From an uncultured Prevotella sp. (GTDB taxonomy: Bacteria > Bacteroidota > Bacteroidia > Bacteroidales > Bacteroidaceae), in contig CAMCBZ010000001.1 of NCBI GenBank assembly GCA_945873145.1, forward strand, positions 124,001 through 188,000: a DNA stretch of 64,000 nucleotides. Reading direction: 5' to 3'. Each line of letters begins with the position of its first letter. The stretch's first letter is position 1. The translations under genes were made by a program, and so were the position numbers. This document shows, one piece after another, positions 10,956 through 18,515 of this stretch. Under the pieces are notes generated by a model. The model was not told the origin of the DNA and searched no databases. It saw only the letters and a program-made list of their open reading frames with translations.

Positions 10956-11429
10956 ATGAATCAAGATCAGAAACAACGTATAGGTCTGTTTGTAGGTTCC
11001 TTTGATCCGTTTACGATAGGTCACGACGAGATCGTGCGCCGGGCGTTGCCACTATTCGACAAACTGGTCATTGGAGTAGGGGACAATCCCCACAAGCAGC
11101 ACGCCTACTCGATAGAAGAGCGCGTAAACGCCATTCAGAGGCTCTACAGCGGCGAGAAACGCATCGAGGTGATACCTTATAACGATTTAGCCGTAGACCT
11201 CGCTCAGCGCGTCGGAGCGCATTATGTCGTCAAAGGCGTGCGGTCGATACAAGACTTCGAATATGAGCGTGTGCAGGCTGACTACAATCGCAAGCTGGGC
11301 GGTTTGGAGACTCTGCTGATCTACGCCAGTCCGGAGATGACAAGCATCTCGTCTACCGCCTATCGTGAGCTCGTCCACTTCCATAAAGACGCTTCCTGGA
11401 TGTTGCCGGGAGGAAAGAGACGGGAATAA
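10956..11429 (+). CDS. coaD: pantetheine-phosphate adenylyltransferase
   Basis: Transfers AMP from ATP to 4'-phosphopantetheine, the penultimate step of coenzyme A synthesis. The nucleotidyltransferase motif GSFDPFTIGHDE is at residues 14-25, with the TxxH-type His23. The region VVKGVRSIQDFEYE near 90-103 and the C-terminal MTSISSTAYREL are diagnostic. The length of 157 residues is normal. The ATG at 10956 is chosen because it begins the conserved block. An upstream AGGAGG sits before an out-of-frame ATG at 10947 and is not obviously used. It probably shares the parE transcript. Confidence 0.95.
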   Translation: MNQDQKQRIGLFVGSFDPFTIGHDEIVRRALPLFDKLVIGVGDNPHKQHAYSIEERVNAIQRLYSGEKRIEVIPYNDLAVDLAQRVGAHYVVKGVRSIQDFEYERVQADYNRKLGGLETLLIYASPEMTSISSTAYRELVHFHKDASWMLPGGKRRE

Positions 11430-11482
11430 AGCGCTTAGAAAGTTCCTATACGCTTGGGGCCTGGGCTCTATATATAATAGGT

Positions 11483-11541
11483 ATTCTTAGAATAAATAAT
11501 AAGAGTTCTTAGAATAAATCACGAGTGTTCTTAGGTTATTT
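11483..11541 (+). repeat. three direct repeats with 22-bp period upstream of ybeY
   Basis: ATTCTTAGAATAAAT (11483-11497), GTTCTTAGAATAAAT (11505-11519) and GTTCTTAGGTTATTT (11527-11541) recur at exactly 22 bases, about two helical turns, ending about 20 bases before the ybeY start. A TATATATAATAGG motif precedes them at 11470-11481. The array could be an operator. Confidence 0.6.
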
Positions 11542-11562
11542 AGACTTTTAATCCACAACAAT

Positions 11563-11988
11563 ATGATTAGTTATCAGTCAGACGGCGTAAAGATGCCGGA
11601 GTTCAATCACCGTTCTACCACGGCTTGGATCAAGGCTGTAGCGGCCACCTACGGCCGTCGGGTAGGAGAGATAGGCTATATGTTTGTCAGCGACGAGAAG
11701 ATTCTTGAGGTCAACAACCAGTATCTTGGGCATGACTATTACACCGACATCATCACGTTTGACTATGACGAGGGTGATGTGATCAATGGTGACATCGTCA
11801 TCTCGCTGGACACGGTGCGCACCAATGCCGAGCAGTTTGGCAAGGCCTACGATGATGAGTTGCACCGCGTCATCATTCATGGCATCCTGCATCTCTGCGG
11901 CATCAATGACAAAGGGCCCGGTGAGCGTGAGATCATGGAAGCCAACGAGGACAAGGCTTTGGCCATGCTTCCCACATATTTGAGCTGA
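11563..11988 (+). CDS. ybeY: endoribonuclease YbeY (16S rRNA maturation)
   Basis: Metal-dependent endoribonuclease involved in 16S rRNA 3'-end maturation and ribosome quality control. The 141-residue protein has the family core NQYLGHDYYTDIITFDY near 52-68 and the metal motif HGILHLCGIND at 106-116. In the classical H-x3-H-x5-H motif the third ligand is histidine; here that position is Asp116. As I recall, Bacteroidota homologues also vary there. It lies 133 bases after coaD, behind a triple 22-bp repeat that may regulate it. A bidirectional terminator follows at 12162-12200. Confidence 0.9.
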   Translation: MISYQSDGVKMPEFNHRSTTAWIKAVAATYGRRVGEIGYMFVSDEKILEVNNQYLGHDYYTDIITFDYDEGDVINGDIVISLDTVRTNAEQFGKAYDDELHRVIIHGILHLCGINDKGPGEREIMEANEDKALAMLPTYLS

Positions 11989-12161
11989 GAAGGAGCCTGT
12001 ACGCATAGTTTGCCTCTCGCTTGCTGTTTTCATGCAAGTGGGGTTGTAGGCTGTTGCGCTCCCTTCAAAGCCATACAGCGCATCTGTAACGGCTTTGCAG
12101 CGTATCTATCATGACCTTATAGAACATACATGATAGCTGTTTCTGAGTTCTGTCATTACGC

Positions 12162-12200
12162 AAAACGCCCCACCTTCTTGCTTGGAAGGTGGGGCGTTTT
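12162..12200. terminator. bidirectional terminator between ybeY and the AraC-type gene
   Basis: AAAACGCCCCACCTTC (12162-12177) pairs perfectly with GAAGGTGGGGCGTTTT (12185-12200) around a 7-base loop. A-runs and T-runs on both sides serve the convergent genes on either strand. Confidence 0.8.
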
Positions 12201-12202
12201 TA

Positions 12203-12550
12203 TTATTTCTTTCTGTATTCAGTGGGTGTCATGCCGTATTTCTTCACGAAGATCCTATAGAACGTCTGCGGTGCTGGAATGCCGCATTCGCGTGCTACGG
12301 CTTCAACAGAGTATTCTTGATGCTCTTTGAGCAACTTCACGGCATAGTCCAGCCGGAGGTTGTTAACGTAGTTGACAAAGTTGGTGCCTGCAAAGCGGAC
12401 GAAGAGCTGACCAAACTTGTTTCTGGGCACATACACCCGATCCGTCACATCTTCACGCGAGAGGCGTGGTTGGAGGAACATCTTCTCATGGACAATATAA
12501 TATTCAATGCGCTGGAAGAGAGCCTCGTCAAGGTCAATCGGGTTTGGCAT
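12203..12550 (-). CDS. solo AraC-family helix-turn-helix DNA-binding domain protein
   Basis: A 115-residue protein that consists almost entirely of an AraC/XylS DNA-binding domain (two helix-turn-helix units). The first spans roughly 30-70 (LSREDVTDRVYVPRNKFGQLF); the second ends CGIPAPQTFYRIFVKKYGMTPTEYRKK. No ligand or sensor domain is present. A promoter (TTGG-N19-TAAATTTG, complement of 12582-12612) lies about 30 bases upstream of the ATG at 12550. The gene is therefore a plausible complete short regulator rather than a broken one. Its target is unknown. The alternative is the C-terminal remnant of a larger regulator. Confidence 0.75.
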   Translation of the reverse strand: MPNPIDLDEALFQRIEYYIVHEKMFLQPRLSREDVTDRVYVPRNKFGQLFVRFAGTNFVNYVNNLRLDYAVKLLKEHQEYSVEAVARECGIPAPQTFYRIFVKKYGMTPTEYRKK

Positions 12551-12581
12551 AATCGTTGTTTTATATAGTTATTTAATGAAG

Positions 12582-12612
12582 CAAATTTAATCATTAAATA
12601 ATTATCCACCAA
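12582..12612 (-). promoter_or_regulatory. promoter of the solo AraC-type gene
   Basis: On the minus strand TTGG (12609-12612), a 19-base spacer and TAAATTTG (12582-12589). The -7 element matches the Bacteroidota consensus; the -33 has one change. Confidence 0.45.
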
Positions 12613-12702
12613 CGATTTTGCACCTGTTGTTCTCTCAAAACAGCACATGATGTTTAAATTGTGAATGATTGAGACACTGTTTTAAGCATTGTTTACAGTA
12701 TA

Positions 12703-14304
12703 TTACTGCTCTTTGCTAATTATTTGCAGTGCTTTGGTGATAATTTTGTTTTTTTCGTTGATAATTTGAAAGTATTCGTTCATATCCCAAATATCCCTTG
12801 CGACGAGTGCCTTTAGCTGAGTTTTGAGATAGGGAAGCGTTTGCTGAAGCTCCTTTTCATCCTTCGGCTCAATCTTCAGCTTCTTTCCGTCAGCCAGGAT
12901 ACTGTCGACGAGCTCCTGCGGCACCGTGTAGTGCTGTTGGAAATCGCTGAAAGACTTATATTGGCTCTTCAGCTCTTTGCGGTTATCGTCAACGTATTTC
13001 AGATTGTGCTTGATGACGATACCTTTCGCCATCAGCTGTCGATGAAGGCGCGTGAACAGCGTGGTGTCCAGCGGTACGAAGTAGTCTGGCATGATGCCAC
13101 CGCCGCCGTACACCGTGCGGTGCTTGCGGAGCGTGTAGTATTTCAGCGAGTCTGCAAAATGAATGCTGTCTGCTGAGTAGAGTTCACCGTGCTTGTAGCG
13201 GTCGTCCAGTTCCATTTCATAGTCTTTCAAGTCCCCTTTTTTATAAGGCTTCTGGATGCAACGGCCGGAGGGCGTGTAGTAGTGGGCGATGGTCAGACGC
13301 ATCATGCTGCCGTCAGCAAAGGGTATCGGACGCTGTACAAGGCCTTTGCCGAAGCTGCGGCGGCCGACGACCATACCACGGTCCTGGTCTTGTATGGCAC
13401 CGGTGACGATCTCTGCTGCTGAGGCCGTGAACTCGTTGACGAGTACGATCACCTTTCCGTCCAGTAGATGTCCGTTGCCTTTGGCCCTGTATTCCTCTCT
13501 CGGCACCCGTCGGCCTATCGTGTAGACGATCAGATCGTTCTTCTTCAAGAACTCGTTGGCGATGTCCACAGCGGCATTCAGATAGCCTCCACCGTTCTCT
13601 TCCAAGTCCAGTATCAGGTCTTTCATGCCTTGCCCTTTCAGCGTGTTCACCGCCGCCATAAACTCATCGTAGGTTGTTGCTCCGAAGCTGCCGATGCGGA
13701 TATATCCCACGTGCGGCTTGATCATATAATAGGCATCGAGTGTCTTCACCGGGATCTTGTCTCTGACAACATCGAAAAACAGTGTGCCGGCAATGCCGCG
13801 ACGCACGATTCCGAGCTTCACATGCGTGCCCTTAGGACCACGCAGACGCTTCATAATCTCTTCCTGCGGCATCTTCACGCCTGCAATAGCTGTGTCGTTG
13901 ACGCTGACGATGCGGTCACCGGCCATGATGCCCACCTTTTCCGACGGACCTTTCGACACGGGTTGTATGACCAGCAGCGTGTCGGACTGGATGTTGAACT
14001 GCACGCCGATGCCCTCAAACGAGCCGTTGAGCGACTCAGAGAGCGCTTTGGCTTCCTTGGCTGACGAGTAAGAGGAGTGCGGGTCGAGCTTTTCCAGCAT
14101 ACCGCGGATGCCGTCCTCAACGAGTTTCTGTTCGTTGACAGAGTCGACATAGAGATTGTTGATCGCCATCTCCGCTATTTGCAGTTTGCGCAAAGGACTG
14201 TTGGGTCCAAAGTTGATCTGCATGCGTTGTGCCTGCACTGCCGTGGGACAGAGCGCCGAGAGGCCTAAGGCCAGGGTCATAAAGTATTTCTTGATTCTCA
14301 TCAT
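12703..14304 (-). CDS. S41-family C-terminal processing peptidase, exported
   Basis: Serine protease of the CtpA/tail-specific protease type that trims or degrades periplasmic proteins. The start at 14304 begins MMRIKKYFMTLALGLSA, a signal peptide ending near AVQAQ; an upstream extension in the same frame has no family character. A PDZ domain spans about residues 95-180. The catalytic serine is S295 in NEFTASAAE and the lysine is K320 in RRSFGKG, with DLEENGGGYL before them. The length of 533 residues fits Bacteroidota members with a C-terminal helical extension. It is downstream of ruvB on the same strand and separated by about 170 bases. Confidence 0.9.
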   Translation of the reverse strand: MMRIKKYFMTLALGLSALCPTAVQAQRMQINFGPNSPLRKLQIAEMAINNLYVDSVNEQKLVEDGIRGMLEKLDPHSSYSSAKEAKALSESLNGSFEGIGVQFNIQSDTLLVIQPVSKGPSEKVGIMAGDRIVSVNDTAIAGVKMPQEEIMKRLRGPKGTHVKLGIVRRGIAGTLFFDVVRDKIPVKTLDAYYMIKPHVGYIRIGSFGATTYDEFMAAVNTLKGQGMKDLILDLEENGGGYLNAAVDIANEFLKKNDLIVYTIGRRVPREEYRAKGNGHLLDGKVIVLVNEFTASAAEIVTGAIQDQDRGMVVGRRSFGKGLVQRPIPFADGSMMRLTIAHYYTPSGRCIQKPYKKGDLKDYEMELDDRYKHGELYSADSIHFADSLKYYTLRKHRTVYGGGGIMPDYFVPLDTTLFTRLHRQLMAKGIVIKHNLKYVDDNRKELKSQYKSFSDFQQHYTVPQELVDSILADGKKLKIEPKDEKELQQTLPYLKTQLKALVARDIWDMNEYFQIINEKNKIITKALQIISKEQ

Positions 14305-14472
14305 TCTGCTTTTTTCTAAGTCTAAACAATCTTTCTTTAAATTATTTTTCTTGCAATAATACGGGTTGTCACTTAGCTTTTCCAAGTGACAATCTCGTAT
14401 TTTGTTCACTCACTCCTTATATATAATAGGTCAAATCCTTTATATATAATATGTCATATTCCATGTTTGCTT
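14305..14472. other. intergenic region between ruvB and the S41 peptidase gene
   Basis: Contains a perfect 9-bp hairpin TTGTCACTT/AAGTGACAA (14366-14374 with 14384-14392), not followed by a clear T-run. Two copies of the TATATATAATA motif lie near 14418-14430 and 14441-14451. No gene is seen. Confidence 0.4.
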
Positions 14473-15504
14473 TCAGAACAGTTCAGGCTGCATAGGGTTA
14501 GCCGTGCGGATGTTCCGCCCTAAGTGCTCATAGGCCAATGCTGTCGCCATGCGTCCGCGTGGTGTGCGCTTGATAAATCCCTCCATGATCAGGAAGGGCT
14601 CATAGACCTCCTCCACCGTGTCGGCATCCTCACCGATGGCTGTGGCAATGGTAGAGACACCGACGGGACCGCCCCGGAACTTGTCGATGATCGTCAGCAG
14701 AATTTTGTTGTCGATTTCGTCGAGACCGTAGGAGTCGATGTTCAGAGCGCCTAAGGACAATTGTGCGATGGCAGAGGTGATGGTGCCGTTGCCTTTCACT
14801 TGCGCGAAGTCACGTACGCGGCGGAGTAGTCCGTTGGCAATACGTGGCGTGCCACGGCTGCGCCGTGCGATCTCCATGGCTGCGTCGTCTTCGATAGGCA
14901 CTTTGAGGAGCATGGCCGACCGCTTGATGATTTTCTTCAGCGTCTCCGGGTCGTAGTACTCCAAGTGCATGTTGATGCCAAAGCGTGCCCGCAACGGTGC
15001 TGTGAGCATACCGGAGCGTGTGGTGGCACCAATGAGTGTGAAGGGATTCAGATCGATCTGTATGCTTCTTGCCGACGGGCCTTTGTCGATCATGATGTCG
15101 ATGCGGTAGTCCTCCATGGCGGAGTAGAGATACTCCTCCACGACGGGTTGCAGGCGGTGGATCTCGTCGATGAAGAGCACGTCGTTGGGCTCCAGTGAGG
15201 TGAGGATGCCGGCCAAGTCGCCCGGTTTGTCCAGTACGGGACCGGACGTAATCTTGAAGCCTACGCCGAGCTCGTTGGCGATGATATTGCTCAACGTCGT
15301 CTTTCCCAGACCCGGAGGACCGTAGAGAAGCGTGTGGTCGAGGGGTTCGCCACGGTATTTGGCTGCCTCGACGAAGATGCGCAGGTTGTCCACTACCTTC
15401 TGCTGACCGTTGAAGTCGTCGAAGCGCAGAGGACGCAGCGCGTTCTCGAATTCTTTCTCTGTAGAGGAGAGCTTTTCCTCATGTATGTCAAAGTCTTCTG
15501 CCAT
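14473..15504 (-). CDS. ruvB: Holliday junction branch migration DNA helicase RuvB
   Basis: Hexameric AAA+ motor that drives branch migration of Holliday junctions with RuvA. Walker [10 protein letters not shown] lies at about residues 62-70, Walker B FIDEIHRL near 115, sensor 1 IGATTRSG near 158, and the arginine-finger region [12 protein letters not shown] follows. The C-terminal winged helix includes [26 protein letters not shown]. The length of 343 residues is normal. It lies between dusB and the S41 peptidase on the minus strand, with a 212-base repeat-rich gap before dusB's end. Confidence 0.97.
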   Translation of the reverse strand: MAEDFDIHEEKLSSTEKEFENALRPLRFDDFNGQQKVVDNLRIFVEAAKYRGEPLDHTLLYGPPGLGKTTLSNIIANELGVGFKITSGPVLDKPGDLAGILTSLEPNDVLFIDEIHRLQPVVEEYLYSAMEDYRIDIMIDKGPSARSIQIDLNPFTLIGATTRSGMLTAPLRARFGINMHLEYYDPETLKKIIKRSAMLLKVPIEDDAAMEIARRSRGTPRIANGLLRRVRDFAQVKGNGTITSAIAQLSLGALNIDSYGLDEIDNKILLTIIDKFRGGPVGVSTIATAIGEDADTVEEVYEPFLIMEGFIKRTPRGRMATALAYEHLGRNIRTANPMQPELF

Positions 15505-15536
15505 TGTTTGTTGATGATTGCTTGTTTGTTAAAGGG

Positions 15537-15590
15537 GGAGAGGAAGAGCGGGAAAGCGGGGGAGCGGGAGAGCGGGGGAGCGGCTGCATA
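15537..15590. repeat. purine-rich low-complexity repeat (GAGCGGG-type)
   Basis: Degenerate tandem units of about 8-9 bases (GAGCGGGA, AAGCGGGG, GAGCGGGA, GAGCGGGG) between ruvB and dusB. No coding sense is seen. Confidence 0.55.
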
Positions 15591-15641
15591 GCAGCCACAT
15601 ACAGAACACAGCGATAGTGAGGGGCAAACGATGTTGCAGGG

Positions 15642-15722
15642 CTTTGCGCGCCGCTTTTAGGCTTGCGCGCCGCTTTTTAGGCTTGCGCGCCGTTTTTTAG
15701 GCTTGCGCGCGCCGCTCTAAGC
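15642..15722. repeat. about 20-bp tandem repeat abutting and including the dusB stop codon
   Basis: Four units of roughly GCTTGCGCGCCGCTTTTTAG: 15642-15660, 15661-15680, 15681-15700 and a last 22-base variant 15701-15722. The dusB TAG (15717-15719) lies in the last unit, so the array forms the gene's immediate 3' region. Confidence 0.75.
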
Positions 15723-16817
15723 CTGTGTTTCCCCGTCCTTTTCCTGTGTTTTCCCGTCCTTTGCCTGTGTTTCTCCGTCCTTTGCCTGTGTTTCTTCGCT
15801 CTTTAAGTAGGCGCGGCACTGCTCAAGGATGGCGGTGAGGTCCTCGACCGTCTCTGCTCTGAGCATGGCGATGCGCGTCTGTCGGAAGTTGGGAATGCCT
15901 TTGAAGATCGGAGAGGCGGCCAGATGGCGGCGTGTGTGAAGGATGCCGCGGTACTCGTCAATACGTTCTACATTGATGCGCAGCTGTTCTTCCAGTATGT
16001 CGATCTTGTCGTCTATGGTCAAGGGAGTGGGCGCTACGGGTGTTCTGCCCTCTCTGCGGGTCTTTTCCGCGTCGATATATTGCCGCATCTCTTGGAATAT
16101 CCAGGGATGACCAAAGGTTGCCCGGCCCACCATCACGGCGTCTACACCATAGTTGTCAAAGGCATCCTCGGCCTCCTGCGGCGTGGTGATGTCACCATTG
16201 CCGATGATTGGGATGTGGATACGCGGGTTGTCTTTCACTGCTTTTATCAGTGTCCAGTCAGCATCACCGGTGTACATCTGGCTGCGCGTGCGTCCGTGAA
16301 TCGTCAGCGCTTGTATGCCGCAGTCCTGCAACTGCTCCGCCAAGTCAGTGATGATCAGGTTTTCTTTGTCCCATCCCAGTCTTGTCTTTACCGTTACCGG
16401 TGTTTTCACGGCTTTGACGACCTCCCTTGTGATGTCGAGCAAGAGTGGGATGTTCTTGAGCATACCCGCTCCGGCGCCTTTTCCGGCCACCTTTTTCACC
16501 GGGCATCCAAAGTTGATGTCGATGATGTCGGGGTGCACCGATTCCACGATTTTAGCCGCTTCGACCATCGAGTCCACGTCTTTGCCATAGATCTGAATGC
16601 CTACCGGTCGCTCCTCATCGTTGATGTGCATCTTGTCAAGTGTGGACTTGATGCTGCGGATGATCGCGTCGGCAGAGACGAACTCAGTATATACCATAGC
16701 CGCTCCAAACCGTTTGCAGAGCATGCGGAAGCCTACGTCCGTCACGTCTTCCATGGGAGCGAGGAAGAGCGGACGTTCACCGAAGTCAATGTTTCCTATC
16801 TTCATATATGAGTGCAA
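15717..16817 (-). CDS. dusB: tRNA-dihydrouridine synthase with repetitive C-terminal tail
   Basis: FMN enzyme that reduces specific uridines in tRNA to dihydrouridine. The TIM-barrel core starts GERPLFLAPMEDVTDVGFR near residue 13. It includes the catalytic-loop region DINFGCPVKKVAGKGAGAGML (about 97-117), and the flavin-phosphate site around VMVGRATFGHPWIF near 228. A C-terminal helical domain ends near residue 340. The last about 25 residues are a degenerate 7-residue repeat, (E/K)TQAKDG, from a 21-bp DNA repeat; this tail is not part of the family. The initial MHSYMKIGN could also start at the second methionine. It is downstream of dprA, with 25 bases between them. Confidence 0.92.
   Translation of the reverse strand: MHSYMKIGNIDFGERPLFLAPMEDVTDVGFRMLCKRFGAAMVYTEFVSADAIIRSIKSTLDKMHINDEERPVGIQIYGKDVDSMVEAAKIVESVHPDIIDINFGCPVKKVAGKGAGAGMLKNIPLLLDITREVVKAVKTPVTVKTRLGWDKENLIITDLAEQLQDCGIQALTIHGRTRSQMYTGDADWTLIKAVKDNPRIHIPIIGNGDITTPQEAEDAFDNYGVDAVMVGRATFGHPWIFQEMRQYIDAEKTRREGRTPVAPTPLTIDDKIDILEEQLRINVERIDEYRGILHTRRHLAASPIFKGIPNFRQTRIAMLRAETVEDLTAILEQCRAYLKSEETQAKDGETQAKDGKTQEKDGETQA
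15723..15800 (-). repeat. 21-bp coding tandem repeat in dusB
   Basis: Three full units and one partial unit of CTGTGTTTCTCCGTCCTTTGC (plus strand) at 15723-15743, 15744-15764, 15765-15785 and 15786-15800. They encode heptads of ETQAKDG type at the C-terminus of DusB. The period is a multiple of three, so length changes would keep the frame. Confidence 0.85.
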
Positions 16818-16842
16818 AGGTAGCGAAAAAAAGTGGGAAAAC

Positions 16843-17973
16843 CTATTTCAGCAAGTGATAGAATCCTCCTGCATACGGCTTGACGACTCCTTTCATCTCC
16901 AAAGAGAACAGTTTTGCCTGTATCGTACCGATGTTCAGTGCTGTTTTTACGGCAATGATGTTGGCGGGCAGGTCGTTTTGTGCTTGCAGCAGCGTGGTGA
17001 TTTTTTGCTCTTCTTCGTCGAGTTCCGGGAACATCTGTCGCTCTATTCCCGCCTTTCTCATCTGGTTGATTTGCAGTTCGTCTTGCCATCCCATGGCTTT
17101 GACGAAGTCCACTGCCGAGGTAATAAGTGCGGCTCCGTTGTCGCGGATCAGGTGGTTGCAACCTTCACTATAGGGTGCGCCTACCGGTCCCGGGAAAGCA
17201 AAGACGTCGCGGTTATACTCTCTTGAGATGCGTGCCGTGATGAGTCCGCCCCCTTTCTCCGCGCTCTCCACGACGATGGTGGCGTCGCTGAGGCCTGCCG
17301 TGATGCGGTTTCGGCGCACGAAGTTGAGCTTGTCGATCTTTGTGTGCGTCATATACTCCGTGAGCAGTCCGCCGTGGAAAACCATCTCGTTGGCTGTGTC
17401 GCGGTGCCGCGGCGGGTAGAGGTCATCGAGGCCATGGGCGAGTACAGCCACCGTGTCCATGTTGTTGTCCAGTGCATCTCGGTGTGCATGAATATCAACC
17501 CCATAGGCCAGCCCACTGACGATCAGCGTGTCGGGGCACAGACGGCTCAGATCTGCGAGGAAGCTACGGATGAGATCTTGTCCATAGGTGGTGCAATGAC
17601 GTGTGCCGACTACCGCGATGACATGTTGCCGGTTGAGGTCTGCCTGTCCCTTGTAGAAGAGCATGAGTGGCGGATCCGTGCATTCTGTGAGCCGTTTAGG
17701 GTATTTGTCGTCGTTCATGCACAGCATCTGTATTTCGTGCTCCCTGCAATAGGTCAGTTCCTCCACGGCTCTGGGCCTCATAGCTTCGGCGTCCATCAGG
17801 TCGTCAGCAATGCGCTGAGGCAGACCGGGAAAGGTCGTCTTGAGATGATCGCGTTGCCGGATGATCTCAGTGGCGGAGCCCAGCTGCTTATAGAGCTCCA
17901 CCATCGTGTTGAGATGGAAGTAGCTGAGGCGTGTGAGGATGATGGTGTTGATGATTTCCTCGTCAGTGATCAT
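16843..17973 (-). CDS. dprA: DNA-processing protein DprA (Smf)
   Basis: Binds single-stranded DNA and loads RecA during uptake of DNA by transformation. The Rossmann-like DprA fold shows VGTRHCTTYGQDLI and VSGLAYGVDIHAHRDAL in the middle of the protein. These are followed by GGLLTEY, NFVRRNRITAGLSD, ESAEKGGGLITA and the ending FPGPVGAPYSEGCNHLI. A C-terminal winged-helix region (about 310-376) completes the Bacteroidota form. I start at the ATG at 17973 (MITDEEIINT) because the longer frame would overlap the thioesterase gene and adds no family sequence. Length is 376 residues. Confidence 0.93.
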   Translation of the reverse strand: MITDEEIINTIILTRLSYFHLNTMVELYKQLGSATEIIRQRDHLKTTFPGLPQRIADDLMDAEAMRPRAVEELTYCREHEIQMLCMNDDKYPKRLTECTDPPLMLFYKGQADLNRQHVIAVVGTRHCTTYGQDLIRSFLADLSRLCPDTLIVSGLAYGVDIHAHRDALDNNMDTVAVLAHGLDDLYPPRHRDTANEMVFHGGLLTEYMTHTKIDKLNFVRRNRITAGLSDATIVVESAEKGGGLITARISREYNRDVFAFPGPVGAPYSEGCNHLIRDNGAALITSAVDFVKAMGWQDELQINQMRKAGIERQMFPELDEEEQKITTLLQAQNDLPANIIAVKTALNIGTIQAKLFSLEMKGVVKPYAGGFYHLLK

Positions 17974-17989
17974 GCTTAGAGAATAGCGT

Positions 17990-18448
17990 CTATTTAGAAA
18001 TATTGTTGTCAGCAGCAGTGATGGGCGTGCCGTCCTTTTCGAATCGGTCAATGACGGGCAGGAAGGCATCGTCGTAGTCTTTGCTCACACCGAGCCGTCC
18101 GTTGATGAGCGTGACCAGTTCAGTGTCGGCATGAAAACAGAGCGCATTGTCGGAAGCGCGGTAGATGTCGTGCTCAAAGACATAGCGTATGCCCTCTTTG
18201 TGAAGGTTGAGGCACGAGCGAAACTCATCGTCGCATTTCAGTGGTCGCTTGAATTGCAGTTGCATCCGGGCCACGACAGCGTCCACGCCCTTTTCGTGCA
18301 GGTCGGCAAAGCTCACGCCGAGGGCACGGAGAAAGCGGTGACGTGTATGTTCGGTATAGTGGAGATAGTTGGCGTTGTTGACGATGCCTTCGATGTCGCA
18401 TTCGTAATCGCGCACCTCCATACGGGTTTCAAAGAGATAAGACTTCAT
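17990..18448 (-). CDS. acyl-CoA thioesterase (hotdog fold, 4-hydroxybenzoyl-CoA thioesterase type)
   Basis: A 152-residue hotdog-fold protein that hydrolyses acyl-CoA or acyl-ACP thioesters. The family signature RDYECDIEGIVNNANYLHY is at about residues 13-31, with Asp18 at the catalytic position. The later segment LQFKRPLKCDDEFRS is typical. The substrate is not determinable. It sits between DUF2851 and dprA on the same strand, 16 bases ahead of dprA. Confidence 0.85.
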   Translation of the reverse strand: MKSYLFETRMEVRDYECDIEGIVNNANYLHYTEHTRHRFLRALGVSFADLHEKGVDAVVARMQLQFKRPLKCDDEFRSCLNLHKEGIRYVFEHDIYRASDNALCFHADTELVTLINGRLGVSKDYDDAFLPVIDRFEKDGTPITAADNNISK

Positions 18449-18515
18449 GAATGTTGAGTGTTGAATGATGAATTATTTCAGTATTATTTATTCATTATAA
18501 TTTATACATTATACA

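Noticed and set aside
10947..11006. Short frame after an AGGAGG just before coaD
   Set aside because: Shine-Dalgarno sequences carry little weight in this phylum; the frame overlaps coaD and gives a 19-residue peptide without distinctive features.
12602..12610. TTATCCACC, one base from a DnaA box
   Set aside because: A single near-match in AT-rich sequence without clustering; insufficient for an origin claim.
17973..18069. Longer dprA start 32 codons upstream
   Set aside because: Would overlap the thioesterase gene by about 80 bases and adds basic, non-family residues.
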